Numbered from the stretch's first letter, positions 10,958-22,147 are shown. The stretch: DNA of 37,202 nt from Welwitschia mirabilis (GCA_051453625.1 JBOZIK010000001.1:158872963-158910164), one strand, 5' to 3'. The notes: a model not told the origin generated them from the sequence alone. Numbers and translations: made by a program.

Positions 10958-12175
10958 CTTGATCTTTAGTAGAGGAAGATCACCATCCTAGTGTACCTTT
11001 CCTCATCTCTGTTTGAAGAACCTTGTCCACTTCATCGTATCATGGGGAGTAGATTCTCACTGGAACCTCTAATCCCACACCCCAAGGCCTACTCCGTACC
11101 CTTTGCCTGGCACCTTGGAACAACCCATAGGGCACCTCCTTCCTTAGGAAGTCCTCCCCCTTTCTCACAATGACCTTCCTCCCCTTTCCTTCAATTTTCT
11201 TCTACACTATGAAGTATTCTCACTAAGCCTAGCCTACGCTGTAACCTTGTTCCTTGGTTACTTTGTACCCTGAGGGAGATCATCTTGAGTACCTAATTTC
11301 CAGTGGCCCTATAAAACTCATCTAGGACCTCACCTTGGAAAGCAGACGTCGTGGTCCTTGCCATGCCTAAGGCAAGGAATTTACATCAACAAGATCAATA
11401 CCTTATGAAAGACTTAAGCTAGAATACATCTCAAGAGTCTTTCAATGAAACAACAAAATCAAATTACTGTTAACATCTCTTGTACGCAAATATAATACAT
11501 GATATTTAAAATTCTATGAAGAAAGTAGGAAAAGATATTTGGTTAAAGGAATATGATAAATGTGTTTTATTCTAATTTTGGCAAATTATAAAGTCTCTAT
11601 TATAACTTATCAAATCCAATTATTGTTGTGAAACTAAAGAGTATAATGTCTTGTTCGGATAATCTAAGTTAAAACATATAGAAAATAGTAGTGTTGAACA
11701 TTTGCTTTAATACAGGATGTTGAAGGCTTTCTAGGCATATGACCTCAAGAATATTACATGTTGATAAAGTAAACTAGAACATCTGGGAGAGTGCTTCCTA
11801 TTCCCTAAGCATATAAAATTCCAAATGATTCTTCAGGAAAAATAACTCAAGAGATGCACTTGCAAGACAACAGAGCATGCACTATGTCAAAACAAGCAAA
11901 CATATTCGAACTATCACTTCTGCCTTCTTTCGTTTTCTCTATTGTTCTTATAGAGATCCGACTTGTAAAAACTTGTTTCCAAACTATCTAAGTATATTTT
12001 GAAGCCATTTAGATTGCGCCAAGATTCTGATTTGTTGCTTGTAAACAGAGCCTTCTTTTTGACTGTGCAGTTATAAACTTGTTATGAGATGACAATCCAA
12101 ACCTGCAGAATATTGCTATTGCGAGTTATTTCCAGAATTTGCTTTTGTCACTAAAGCAGGTTGTTCTGTCTGTAG

Positions 12176-12751
12176 ATTGTTGATGCTGTCATATGTGATC
12201 CGCCATATGGTGTTCGTGCAGGAGGTCGGAAGTCGGGTGGCAGAAAGTTGTTAAAGGGAGCTGTTGAGCCCTACAGGATACCAGAAGACAAAAGAAGAGA
12301 CCATATTCCCTCCACAGCTCCATATAGTTTAGATGAATGTATACATGACTTACTGGATGTTGCTGCACGCTTGCTGGTTATGAAGGGAAGACTTGTCTTC
12401 TTCTATCCTTTAGCAGTCGGTGAAAATGCTTCTGGTAATTTCCCTGACCATCCGTGTTTCACATTGGTTTCACATAGCAAGCAAATTCTTAGCACTAGAT
12501 ATAGTCGTTGCCTTTTGACAATGGAGAAGACATCAAAGTATACAGAAGAGCATGCAGAGATGGCAAGAAGAAAGCACATGGAATTCAGAGCAGATCACTG
12601 CAAATATCTAGAAGCAATGAGAGATAATGAGAGTCTTCATTCAAAAGTTTTCTGTCCGGCAGAAGATATTGATGTTTCATCACGTTTTGAAGAAATGAAC
12701 ATGAACAGTGATAAAGAAATCAAACCAAAGTACAGGAGCAAATATGTTTGA
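12176..12751 (+). CDS. TRM11: TRM11-like tRNA guanosine-10 N2-methyltransferase, terminal coding exon
   Basis: Terminal exon of 192 codons including the TGA stop. It starts directly after the acceptor at 12174-12175, and the frame is open throughout. It begins IVDAVICDPPYGVRAGGRKS; the DPPYG motif at 12197-12211 is the catalytic N6/N2-type (D/N)PPY motif of amino-methyltransferases that methylate tRNA guanosine N2. Next come a basic GGRKSGGRK segment, a DHIPSTAPYSLDECIHDLL helix region and a VMKGRLVFFYPL beta strand typical of the Rossmann-fold C-terminal half. ILSTRYSRCLLTM follows, and the tail ends KPKYRSKYV, as I recall for plant TRM11. The two exons give 216 residues, nearly half of a protein that is usually about 450-480 residues long. 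There is no frameshift or lost key residue, so the gene looks functional. Expected activity: m2G10 formation on cytosolic tRNA with TRM112. Confidence 0.93.
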   Translation: MVDAVICDPPYGVRAGGRKSGGRKLLKGAVEPYRIPEDKRRDHIPSTAPYSLDECIHDLLDVAARLLVMKGRLVFFYPLAVGENASGNFPDHPCFTLVSHSKQILSTRYSRCLLTMEKTSKYTEEHAEMARRKHMEFRADHCKYLEAMRDNESLHSKVFCPAEDIDVSSRFEEMNMNSDKEIKPKYRSKYV

Positions 12752-12760
12752 CTTGTTGAT

Positions 12761-12789
12761 TGTTAGGATTCATTCATGAATTCCTAACA
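12761..12789 (+). promoter_or_regulatory. Stem-loop ten bases after the TRM11 stop codon
   Basis: Inverted repeat: left arm TGTTAGGATTCAT, right arm ATGAATTCCTAACA, differing by a single bulged base and separated by two bases. It lies wholly in the 3' UTR. It could form a hairpin in the mRNA, or it could be the palindromic relic of a small element ending TGTTAGG…CCTAACA. No function is implied by the sequence alone. Confidence 0.6.
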
Positions 12790-12861
12790 TTGTATGAATG
12801 TTTACATGTTGAGTATGTGGCACTCTACTAAGGAATGGTATCAAAGCAACATTCGTTGTCC

Positions 12862-12867
12862 AATAAA
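12862..12867 (+). terminator. Poly(A) signal AATAAA
   Basis: Canonical AATAAA hexamer 111 bp after the TRM11 stop codon, followed by T-rich sequence (ttctttgttttg) at 12881-12892. It is the first canonical hexamer after the stop. Plant poly(A) signals are loose, so other sites may also be used. Confidence 0.5.
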
Positions 12868-12899
12868 GCATATATGGTTCAACTTCTTTGTTTTGAAAT

Positions 12900-13640
12900 T
12901 TCCCTTTTGTGAAATGAAACAATGATGAAAAATTATATTTATAAATTGAAACTGCTGAGTCCCACTTTGATAATTGCTATGTTACATGAATTTCTCTTAT
13001 CGTGTTCACCCTAACAATTCTTTTCAAAATCTTCCTGTTATATAATGCTTATGTTGTACTGACATCTTGAGTCAATCGTTAGTTCTATTTAAAGCTTTAT
13101 TTGCAAATATACCTCAGGACTCATCCACAATTGACAAGTATACCTGTGAAATAGTTAACATGTTTCCAGGTCAGGAACGAACTGTCTGAAGTTCTTCAAT
13201 ATCATGCTGCATAGTGCTATTTGCTTTTTCATTGAAGAGGCTGTGATTCATAAAATAAAAAGCAAAGATCTAACATCAATGATGATGACAACAGAGTAGA
13301 GCTTTCATGGTTTTTTGCCTAAACTTCTTGTTAAGTGCTTGTATTTATGCCACATAATCCATTTTGCGATGATTATTGCCTACTTCATTCTATTTCTTCT
13401 CAGCTTTATCCCATCTATATTGGGTTGTCTTAGCAGGTCCTATTTTCTTACTCATTTCTAGGGTAGATCCCGACGCTTAGTAGTGACAACTATGATGGCA
13501 ACTATGACAAGTTAACATTAATGGCAACTCTGGACAACTTAGTACAAACTGATGTCAAAATCCAATCCCATTTGTTTTAGTAGTAGCTATTACATTTACT
13601 TGACCACCATATCCAGAGTTCTAGAGAGGGCCCTCATGAG
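12900..13640. other. Intergenic sequence downstream of TRM11
   Basis: AT-rich with no coding potential seen. A short internal repetition of (g)acaactatgatggcaact-like words occurs at about 13485-13550. Confidence 0.4.
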
Positions 13641-13650
13641 TTTAAAAACA

Positions 13651-13788
13651 GTAGGTTTAACTTAGTTGTTTAGCAAAACAAGTATCTTGTGTGTGTGCAT
13701 GCACTTAAAGACGCTAGGCTTAACTCATTTATTTAACAAAACGAGTATACTGTGTGTGCACGCATGCGTGTGCATACACACATGCATT
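13651..13788 (+). repeat. 63-bp imperfect tandem repeat with Z-DNA-prone tails
   Basis: Two units start at 13652 (taggtttaacttagttgttt) and 13715 (taggcttaactcatttattt). Each continues with …acaaaac(a/g)agtat and ends in a TG/CA tract. In the second unit, 13751-13787 is 37 nt of unbroken alternating pyrimidine-purine with the perfect palindrome CACGCATGCGTG at 13759-13770. Confidence 0.75.
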
Positions 13789-13890
13789 CTAAATAGTTAG
13801 ACTTAGGCATTTCAAATTTGTATTTAGTGGTGTTTCAGGATCATACACAGCTTCTTATTGATAGGGCATTGTTTTTTTGAGTTTCCTGTA

Positions 13891-13913
13891 TGTGTGCGTG
13901 TGTGTGTGTGTGT
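13891..13913 (+). repeat. (TG)n microsatellite
   Basis: TG repeat with one CG interruption (tgtgtgcgtgtgtg…). Confidence 0.9.
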
Positions 13914-14005
13914 TTATGAACCTTAGATTTTGTATTTGGGCACAGAATAAAGGCCATTTTGATTTTTTTTAAAAACATAAGTAAGGTGTAAGGATCTATA
14001 GTGGT

Positions 14006-14980
14006 NNNNNNNNNNNNNNNNNNNNNNNNNNNNNNNNNNNNNNNNNNNNNNNNNNNNNNNNNNNNNNNNNNNNNNNNNNNNNNNNNNNNNNNNNNNNNNN
14101 NNNNNNNNNNNNNNNNNNNNNNNNNNNNNNNNNNNNNNNNNNNNNNNNNNNNNNNNNNNNNNNNNNNNNNNNNNNNNNNNNNNNNNNNNNNNNNNNNNNN
14201 NNNNNNNNNNNNNNNNNNNNNNNNNNNNNNNNNNNNNNNNNNNNNNNNNNNNNNNNNNNNNNNNNNNNNNNNNNNNNNNNNNNNNNNNNNNNNNNNNNNN
14301 NNNNNNNNNNNNNNNNNNNNNNNNNNNNNNNNNNNNNNNNNNNNNNNNNNNNNNNNNNNNNNNNNNNNNNNNNNNNNNNNNNNNNNNNNNNNNNNNNNNN
14401 NNNNNNNNNNNNNNNNNNNNNNNNNNNNNNNNNNNNNNNNNNNNNNNNNNNNNNNNNNNNNNNNNNNNNNNNNNNNNNNNNNNNNNNNNNNNNNNNNNNN
14501 NNNNNNNNNNNNNNNNNNNNNNNNNNNNNNNNNNNNNNNNNNNNNNNNNNNNNNNNNNNNNNNNNNNNNNNNNNNNNNNNNNNNNNNNNNNNNNNNNNNN
14601 NNNNNNNNNNNNNNNNNNNNNNNNNNNNNNNNNNNNNNNNNNNNNNNNNNNNNNNNNNNNNNNNNNNNNNNNNNNNNNNNNNNNNNNNNNNNNNNNNNNN
14701 NNNNNNNNNNNNNNNNNNNNNNNNNNNNNNNNNNNNNNNNNNNNNNNNNNNNNNNNNNNNNNNNNNNNNNNNNNNNNNNNNNNNNNNNNNNNNNNNNNNN
14801 NNNNNNNNNNNNNNNNNNNNNNNNNNNNNNNNNNNNNNNNNNNNNNNNNNNNNNNNNNNNNNNNNNNNNNNNNNNNNNNNNNNNNNNNNNNNNNNNNNNN
14901 NNNNNNNNNNNNNNNNNNNNNNNNNNNNNNNNNNNNNNNNNNNNNNNNNNNNNNNNNNNNNNNNNNNNNNNNNNNNNNNN
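14006..14980. other. Assembly gap, 975 N
   Basis: Run of N. Any apparent open frame across it is meaningless. Confidence 0.99.
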
Positions 14981-16010
14981 AAACAGACAGACTCTAACAA
15001 AGAAAACTAAAATTAGTTAACCCCTTGTCATGGCATTCTATAGGGAATGATGGGTTTTAGGCTTTTTCTTTAGTTTTTCTACCAAACAACTTGTTAGAAG
15101 AGGCAAATAAAGTAGAAAGCCAAAAATAACAAAGTGTATACAAATGGGCTTGATTGGCAATCTAGATTAGTAAGGTTACATTGCTGAAATTGTCAAGAAG
15201 AATATGTTGACAAAGGGAGCTAGTAGGGTTGTATATATAAACATCTTAGGGGAATTGTACAGTTTATTTATTTAGTTATTATTACTTTTTTCTTTCTTCT
15301 TTTTTAACATCGTTTAATTTTTAAGGACATATTAGGCTTTGGGGTAAACTTTGTTATGGAATTTGTCATTGCAAAAACATGTTAGATAGTATAGGCTATG
15401 GCAAAGAGGTCAAAGGCGTTTGTACAGATGTTTAGCTCATTTGTTTTGAACTCTTGTGTATCACAACTTTGATGACATACTGTAGTACAATTGTGCATAA
15501 CTCCATTGAGTTCCTTCAGTGAGCTAGGGTTTTAACTTGGATTCTAACCACTGACTCTTGTTGTATGTCATATAGATTTGTATGAAGAATCTAACTTTCT
15601 AAGAGATCCATCTTTTTGGTTTCTTTCACAAGGGTTAAGGCAAAGAGTTTTTTTTTAAGTCTTTTTGCCATTTAATCTTTGATGAATGGTATTGAAGTAT
15701 AAAACTTTTATCTCATAGTGAAAAGGTTCCTAACATTATGATATCAAATATTAATAACTTATGTTAGTGAAATAATTGAAGGGATTTTTACTAGAAACTT
15801 AGCAGTTTGAAAGCCTCACAACCTTAAAGAAACCAAAGCTTCTATTGCTCTAAATGCTTAGTGTTGCTAAATGATCATCATTTTCCTTGAGGAATGTTCT
15901 TATTTATTGCAAAAGATGGTGTCTCATTGTTAATAATGATTTCCTAAGGTAATTTATTAGTGTAAAACATTGTCAAATAATATTTATAAAATTGTAAGTG
16001 CTAGTCGCGT
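14981..16010. other. AT-rich intergenic sequence, no gene seen
   Basis: No recognisable coding sequence, RNA gene or bounded repeat between the gap and the CT microsatellite. Confidence 0.45.
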
Positions 16011-16038
16011 TCTCTCTCTCTCTCTTTCTCTCTCTCTT
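16011..16038 (+). repeat. (CT)n microsatellite at left gap edge
   Basis: TC repeat with one TTT interruption running almost to the N run at 16042. Confidence 0.9.
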
Positions 16039-16041
16039 GGG

Positions 16042-16449
16042 NNNNNNNNNNNNNNNNNNNNNNNNNNNNNNNNNNNNNNNNNNNNNNNNNNNNNNNNNNN
16101 NNNNNNNNNNNNNNNNNNNNNNNNNNNNNNNNNNNNNNNNNNNNNNNNNNNNNNNNNNNNNNNNNNNNNNNNNNNNNNNNNNNNNNNNNNNNNNNNNNNN
16201 NNNNNNNNNNNNNNNNNNNNNNNNNNNNNNNNNNNNNNNNNNNNNNNNNNNNNNNNNNNNNNNNNNNNNNNNNNNNNNNNNNNNNNNNNNNNNNNNNNNN
16301 NNNNNNNNNNNNNNNNNNNNNNNNNNNNNNNNNNNNNNNNNNNNNNNNNNNNNNNNNNNNNNNNNNNNNNNNNNNNNNNNNNNNNNNNNNNNNNNNNNNN
16401 NNNNNNNNNNNNNNNNNNNNNNNNNNNNNNNNNNNNNNNNNNNNNNNNN
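16042..16449. other. Assembly gap, 408 N
   Basis: Run of N, with CT-rich simple sequence on both sides, so the gap probably hides a longer CT tract or a repeat collapsed at it. Confidence 0.99.
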
Positions 16450-16454
16450 CCCCC

Positions 16455-16485
<31 letters not shown>

Positions 16486-16500
16486 CGCACACACACACAC
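16450..16500 (+). repeat. Compound (CT)n(CA)n microsatellite at right gap edge
   Basis: CT repeat passing into CA repeat (one CG interruption). It is the reverse complement of the TG/AG pattern at 10881 and 27192. Confidence 0.95.
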
Positions 16501-17507
16501 GGGAAAGGAAAAAAAAAAAATGTTACAAGCGTACTTATTAAAAACATCATCATAAATCATCATTCGAAAGTACAAATTTATTTAAAATGTTATAAATGTC
16601 TAGAATCTAGCATGCATTACATCTTCAATAGGAAGATAAAACCAAATTGCAAAACTAATTTGCATCCTTAACCATTATCAATTAATGACACAGAAGTTAA
16701 TTAATTGCTTAAAATAATCTTGTCATGTGAAATAGGTGTGAACATTTAGCTTGGAAAGGCCGTCTCAAGGATTTCTTATAGAAAATGTACATGGATTAAG
16801 CATAACAGAGGGATATGGAAAACTTTAATATAGTTTGTAATGCAAAATAATGTAAATGAAACATTATAGTCTTAAGATATTCTAATATGTAATTATATTC
16901 ACAAGACATGGAGTGGGTTTACTAGAAAATGAAATGTTGTACCTAAAAAAAAGGTAAGATAAAAACAAGAGAAAACAAACATATTCGTTTAACTGTTTAG
17001 AATATTCATAATATATATTGAGGTTACAAGATGGAAGCATAGCTATTGTAAAGAACAAATCAGACTGAGAGTTGTCAAGACATTTTGATAATTCATTTAT
17101 TAGATTCAATGCATTGTAAGGAAGTATAATACTACGATACATCTATACATCTTGTATGCATATGTCTTCTCAAATCATATACTTATATACAATGAACTTT
17201 ACAAGATTTTATTTTTCTCACCTTTCTTTATGTGTGTTTGTGTAGTGTTTCACTTTGTTTTTATTTTATCTTAACAATGCAAGTTTATCTAAAGGTATTT
17301 CTTTTAGTTTAGTAATCCCTTTAAAGTTACTGTATGCTAGTAAAAACTTACTAAAATCAAAATTTTTTTATTTCAATCTTGCTGTCTATCTTAGTCATAT
17401 GTTGGTATCATTAAGATATTTTAAAATAAATTTTTTTACTTAGTTATACATTATGAAATCTATATCCTAATTTTTACAGTATGATATCTATATCCTAAGA
17501 CTATTAT
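16501..17507. other. AT-rich intergenic sequence, no gene seen
   Basis: Begins with GGG, AAAGG and an A10 run. Low GC with short, non-conserved open frames only. A short direct repeat (atga(a/t)atctatatcctaa) occurs at 17452-17470 and 17481-17498. Confidence 0.45.
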
Positions 17508-17700
17508 GATGTACCTCCTTATTTTTTAGAGAGTAAGCTAGGTAGGTAGGTACGTGCCACACAAATGCCCAGTGGCACTTGGGCCCATGCAAACTATGCC
17601 CCCTACCAATGCAAGGGTTTGAACTCAAGACTCTATATTTAGTATGTCCATGACTTCACCATTTTAGCGATCAATCTTGGACGATATACCTCCTTATTTT
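17508..17700 (-). mobile_element. tRNA-derived SINE with 18-bp target-site duplication
   Basis: The insert (17526-17682, 157 bp) is bounded by GATGTACCTCCTTATTTT at 17508-17525 and GATATACCTCCTTATTTT at 17683-17700, 17 of 18 identical. On the minus strand the insert starts GTCCAAGATTGATCGCTAAA, with a box-A-like TCGCTAAAATGG about 10 nt in. A box-B-like AGTTCAAACCC follows about 45 nt later at about 17613-17626 (consensus GGTTCRANNCC). It ends in a short A-rich tail (CTCTCTAAAAAATAA). Internal RNA polymerase III boxes at the 5' end plus a long target-site duplication define a SINE. It resembles plant tRNA-derived SINEs such as Au, but I cannot assign a family. The near-perfect duplication suggests it is younger than the surrounding relics. 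Confidence 0.8.
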
Positions 17701-20666
17701 AAGATGCCTTTCATATTGTATATTAAACCTTCTAATTTTATTTTATTGGTTTTTTATTTTAAATTGTAATCTTCTTTTGATATTTGACTTATAGTCATAG
17801 CTATTTATATGATTGAGATTTAATTCACTTATACATTAAATTTGAAATTAACAAGTAGACACTTGAAAATGTTTTATTCGATTGGTTAAGGGATCATACT
17901 CCTATATGTATGAAGGCTTATTTTACTTTGATGAACATGTTTGATTATTCTATTTATAGTATTTTGTTAGAGTCTTATTATTATGATATTATATCCTTAA
18001 TGTTTAGATACTTTTAAGGTTTGGAATCCTTTTAAAAGTCTCTGTAACTTACTAAAATTTTTATTTCATATATAAATAATGAATATTTTTAAATTTTATG
18101 TGGAAGCTATAAATTTCTAAGAATGAAAGAGAACATCCAAGAAAAGTTTTTGTTGTTGTTTTTTATTTTTGTTACCAAAAGTATAACAATGCACAAATAG
18201 TTTAATTTTAATTAAATAATTCATTTAAAAGTATTTTCTTATGTTTTATTTCAAAAGAAGTGGGAACAAAGGAAGAAAAATAATATGTTGTATAGGTTCC
18301 TCTTATCTCATTGGTGTAATATTTTGACACTTAGTCTTCTTTTATCATTAACTGCTTCAGTAAGTCTTGTCATGAGTTACTCCAGTTCACCTTTTATCTC
18401 TTCAATGACTTCCTTTTCCATATTAATTAGGTCTTTCATGCACGAGTTCCATATCTTCTCTTCCTTTTATTTGTTCTTTCCAGACTTGTTTTATTTTGTC
18501 TTTCATTTTATTCATTTACACTTTTAATTTTGACTACATGGTATTTTTGAGTTGTAAGTTCTTCCTGGATGCCTTTAACTAATTTCATAACTATTACACC
18601 TTTTCATATGCTGTTGTGGATTTGTATTTGAAATTATTTATTAATCTTATGAGGATTAAATGATGATTTCTCTAGAGATGTCCTACAACTTTCTTAAAAA
18701 AGCAATGATATAAGTATTTCATATACTATCTAAAATTTTGTCCAAGTTAAATGATTTCTCAAATTTTACTTATTTGGGAAACATCTTACATAGTCAATAA
18801 AATGGTATTCCTTTTTTTATTATGCTTGTAGAAGTATTCTCTTATTTTTAGACTTTATTCTCTAATTTTTAGACTTTCTCCTTTCTAATAGAAGATTTAC
18901 CAGATGAAATTCCTTAATTATTAACAAAATCTCCCTATAGATGCTTCATGCTCACATGACATTTTATATGCATCTTATGCAAATTCTTAAAAGATTTTAA
19001 ACTTTTACATTTTTCCTTGCTTATAATACTTTAGATATTATTAAGTTATATTCTAAGGTTATAATTTCTAATGCCTAATAGTTTCCTACTTCTTACTAGT
19101 CTAGCTACTTAATTTGCTAATACTCTTTTATTATCTTAATCCTATTTGTTTCGCACATGAGTATAGTCTAGTTTCTCCAACACAAGCTATAAATATCTCT
19201 AAAAGTCAAATTAGTGAAGGTAGTGCAAATAAAATATAACTAAATCATGACATCATTTATGATGTATAACTTTAAAATCTTGAAACATGCTATTTGATTA
19301 GTTTATTCAAAATGGTCATGGATAAATATATAATGTGAGATAAATATTCTCTAATCTTATCAAATTGAAATTCCTTAATAAGCTTTTAATTCATTAAAAT
19401 AGGTTTTTTTTATAACAATACAAATAGTAGTACACTTTTTGAAGAACCATAATTATTGTACATTATATTCAATCTAGATAACAACCTTTTTCAAAGAATT
19501 AAACATATATATACTTTTATTTAAGACTTCAACTGTTCTATGGCGTTATGGTAACATAGGGTATTTATAATGATGAACTACATCATAAGACGACTTCCTT
19601 AACTATAGGTATGCCATGATGTATTTAATGTATAATACGACTTATAATAATCGTATGCCCATTTCAAGCTAGGTATAAGAAAAAGTAAAAAAGTAGTAGT
19701 AGTCTAACTAATTTGATAGATAACATAATCAAGTTATATGCATTTTCAGTCTGAAAAATTTGTATACACATTTCCTATATATCTAGAAATTGGCTCTTCA
19801 TAGCAAGTGATAAGCTTATATAAGTTGCAATCACTATTAGGAAAGAAAACCTCATATATGTAAGAAACCGAGAATGAAAATTCTCAAAATTAAAGAATTT
19901 TAATAAGGAAGTAAAATTCTTTGCTAATATTTTTTTCTATTATTGTTTTGCCTATGGCTCTAAGGAATAGGATTTTGGGAAAAATGCTACCAGAGCTTGC
20001 ATATATGATTTAATAAAGTATACTGGGAGACATTTGTAGGTAAATTAAGCTCATGGTTGTATTTCTTCCTCCACGAGATCATGTTAAATATTGTAACTCT
20101 TAAATAAGTTAATATCTTTTATAGAGTGAACACACAATAAGCATTGAAAATGAAATAAGAAACATAAGAACACTTTACAATAATGAGGTAATGTGAAGTT
20201 GAAAATGAGATTTTTGAACTTAAAGATACATTACTTCCCTTTATTATTACATGCATTCATGTCTTAGATTATCTTTAATGTTCATAGTGCTCTTATTTAT
20301 CACATTCTTTCTAAAACTAATAACCCTTATGTCATTTACAAGTCATTTAATTATGAAAAAATTGAAGTTTCATTTCAAAATCTATTCCCTTTATAATATA
20401 TGATATTTTATGATATCCATAGTGTAACTCTCTTATCATAAAAATCTTGTTTACTCATAAGTGATTCCATTATTATAACTCATTACTTTTTAATATCCTC
20501 CATTTCTAGATTTTTAGGTAGGGATATTTTTTAGAGTTGATCCTTAAATTGTTATTTAATATTTTTTGTTTTATATCATAACGTATAATATATGTTTATT
20601 AACATCAGATGAATACTTACTTTTAAAGCTTGTTTACTTTTTGAAAAGCTCCTTATTATGTTTTTT
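17701..20666. other. AT-rich intergenic sequence, no gene seen
   Basis: Very low GC and no conserved open frame. It contains a two-copy 21-bp tandem repeat (ttctct(t/a)atttttagacttt) at 18837-18877. Otherwise nothing bounded was recognised; probably old, unrecognisable transposon sequence. Confidence 0.45.
18837..18877 (+). repeat. 21-bp tandem repeat, two copies
   Basis: ttctcttatttttagactttA followed directly by ttctctaatttttagacttt. Confidence 0.75.
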
Positions 20667-21112
20667 NNNNNNNNNNNNNNNNNNNNNNNNNNNNNNNNNN
20701 NNNNNNNNNNNNNNNNNNNNNNNNNNNNNNNNNNNNNNNNNNNNNNNNNNNNNNNNNNNNNNNNNNNNNNNNNNNNNNNNNNNNNNNNNNNNNNNNNNNN
20801 NNNNNNNNNNNNNNNNNNNNNNNNNNNNNNNNNNNNNNNNNNNNNNNNNNNNNNNNNNNNNNNNNNNNNNNNNNNNNNNNNNNNNNNNNNNNNNNNNNNN
20901 NNNNNNNNNNNNNNNNNNNNNNNNNNNNNNNNNNNNNNNNNNNNNNNNNNNNNNNNNNNNNNNNNNNNNNNNNNNNNNNNNNNNNNNNNNNNNNNNNNNN
21001 NNNNNNNNNNNNNNNNNNNNNNNNNNNNNNNNNNNNNNNNNNNNNNNNNNNNNNNNNNNNNNNNNNNNNNNNNNNNNNNNNNNNNNNNNNNNNNNNNNNN
21101 NNNNNNNNNNNN
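20667..21112. other. Assembly gap, 446 N
   Basis: Run of N between AT-rich flanks. Confidence 0.99.
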
Positions 21113-21934
21113 ATTAATGCATTTTAATGTTACAACTTCTCAAATTCTATATTTTACTATAGTGATATATTTCATTTATTTCAAACCTCATTAATCTAAT
21201 AATTAAATATTATTTTTATTTATTTGATTATTCCTTATTCCTATTTGTGTAAGAAAACCCACACATCCATTTGTCATGTGTTGTTAAATGCTCCTTATGT
21301 GACTGCCTATTTTGTTTGGGTTTCAAATGAAGTACCTATTTTCTAGCCTTCATATATCTTTAAGTACTTATTCATGACATTCCCATATTTTTGTTATTTC
21401 ATTGAGTACAAAACACTCATATATAAAATGTTGTTTTGCATTACTTCATGTTATATTCTTAATCCATAAATTTTAGATTGAATGGTAAATATGATTCTAA
21501 CAAATGTTGCTATATCTTCTTCATGCCTTTTCATATAGTTACATTGTTCACAATGTTTTCAATAAGAACTTTTAATGCTGACATGTCATGTATCATCTAG
21601 TGCTTTCAATATTATTTATAATGTTTTAAATTTATAAATAAAATAAAAGTATTTTAATTAATCAATATCATATTATACTGTTCTTTCTATAGGATGACCT
21701 CTTTTTTTTTGAAAGCATGAGATGTTTATTGTATATAATATTTAGCATTAAAATAGGTTTTATTTTCTACAAATGATTTAAGAGTTTTAGATGTCATAAC
21801 TTAAATAAAGTCTTATACCTCTGTTTCATAACACTATTCACTCTCTAACTAGGAATTACTCAACATCCTATAATATTTATTTTTTACAAAATGCTTTTTA
21901 TAATTGAACCTAAGTAATGATATGAGAAACATGA

Positions 21935-22147
21935 TGTTGTATACAACTCAAATAAAAATGTATAAAGATGAAAACGATAAAGTAGGTGTAAGTAATTAAG
22001 ATGATATCACATAAGAGAAGAACATAAAGGAAGAGATGTCTCCTTATAAAATGATTTCTAGATATGATTAAACATTATTAAATGATTAGTATTTTAGTAA
22101 ATAATACTATAATATAATGTGATACATTTAATATTTAAATTCTAACA
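21935..22147 (-). mobile_element. Candidate copia-type LTR, minus strand
   Basis: On the minus strand the segment begins TGTTAGAATTTAAATATTAA and ends …GTATACAACA, giving TGTT…AACA ends. Inside it is a TATA-like TTTTATAAGGAGACATC (about 22034-22050). Its 5' side abuts a polypurine tract. The left end (21935) is chosen only because it gives matching termini. No partner LTR or coding region was recognised, so it may be a solo or truncated LTR. Confidence 0.5.

Larger units (their letters stand above)
5862..12175 (+). other. 6.3-kb intron of the TRM11-like gene
   Basis: GT-AG intron with donor gtgagt and acceptor ttctgtctgtag, joining two phase-0 exons. It is long for a plant housekeeping gene. 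From 5870 to about 8850 I see only AT-rich non-coding sequence with an A-rich patch near 6895-6935. From about 8860 to 11380 there is a more GC-rich, pyrimidine-rich insert with hairpins and a TG/AG microsatellite. The rest is AT-rich spacer. No reading frame in it resembles a known protein, and I see no extra TRM11 exon. Confidence 0.82.
12752..12890 (+). other. Probable 3' UTR of the TRM11-like gene
   Basis: Sequence between the TGA stop and the region just past the AATAAA hexamer. It contains a stem-loop at 12761-12789. The true cleavage site is not visible from sequence; about 12880-12895 is inferred from the usual 10-30 nt spacing after the hexamer. Confidence 0.55.

Noticed and set aside
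12248-12751. Start of the TRM11 reading at 12248 as a separate short gene
   Set aside because: That start is an internal TTG codon. The frame continues upstream to the splice acceptor at 12175 and includes the DPPYG motif.
12837-12849. TGGTATCAAAGCA, similar to a copia primer-binding site
   Set aside because: It has mismatches, no LTR-like CA end before it, and lies in the TRM11 3' UTR.
13996-15020. Long open frames across the N runs (also 15970-16671, 20566-21194, 26253-27341)
   Set aside because: They are open only because N codons cannot be stops; there is no sequence information.
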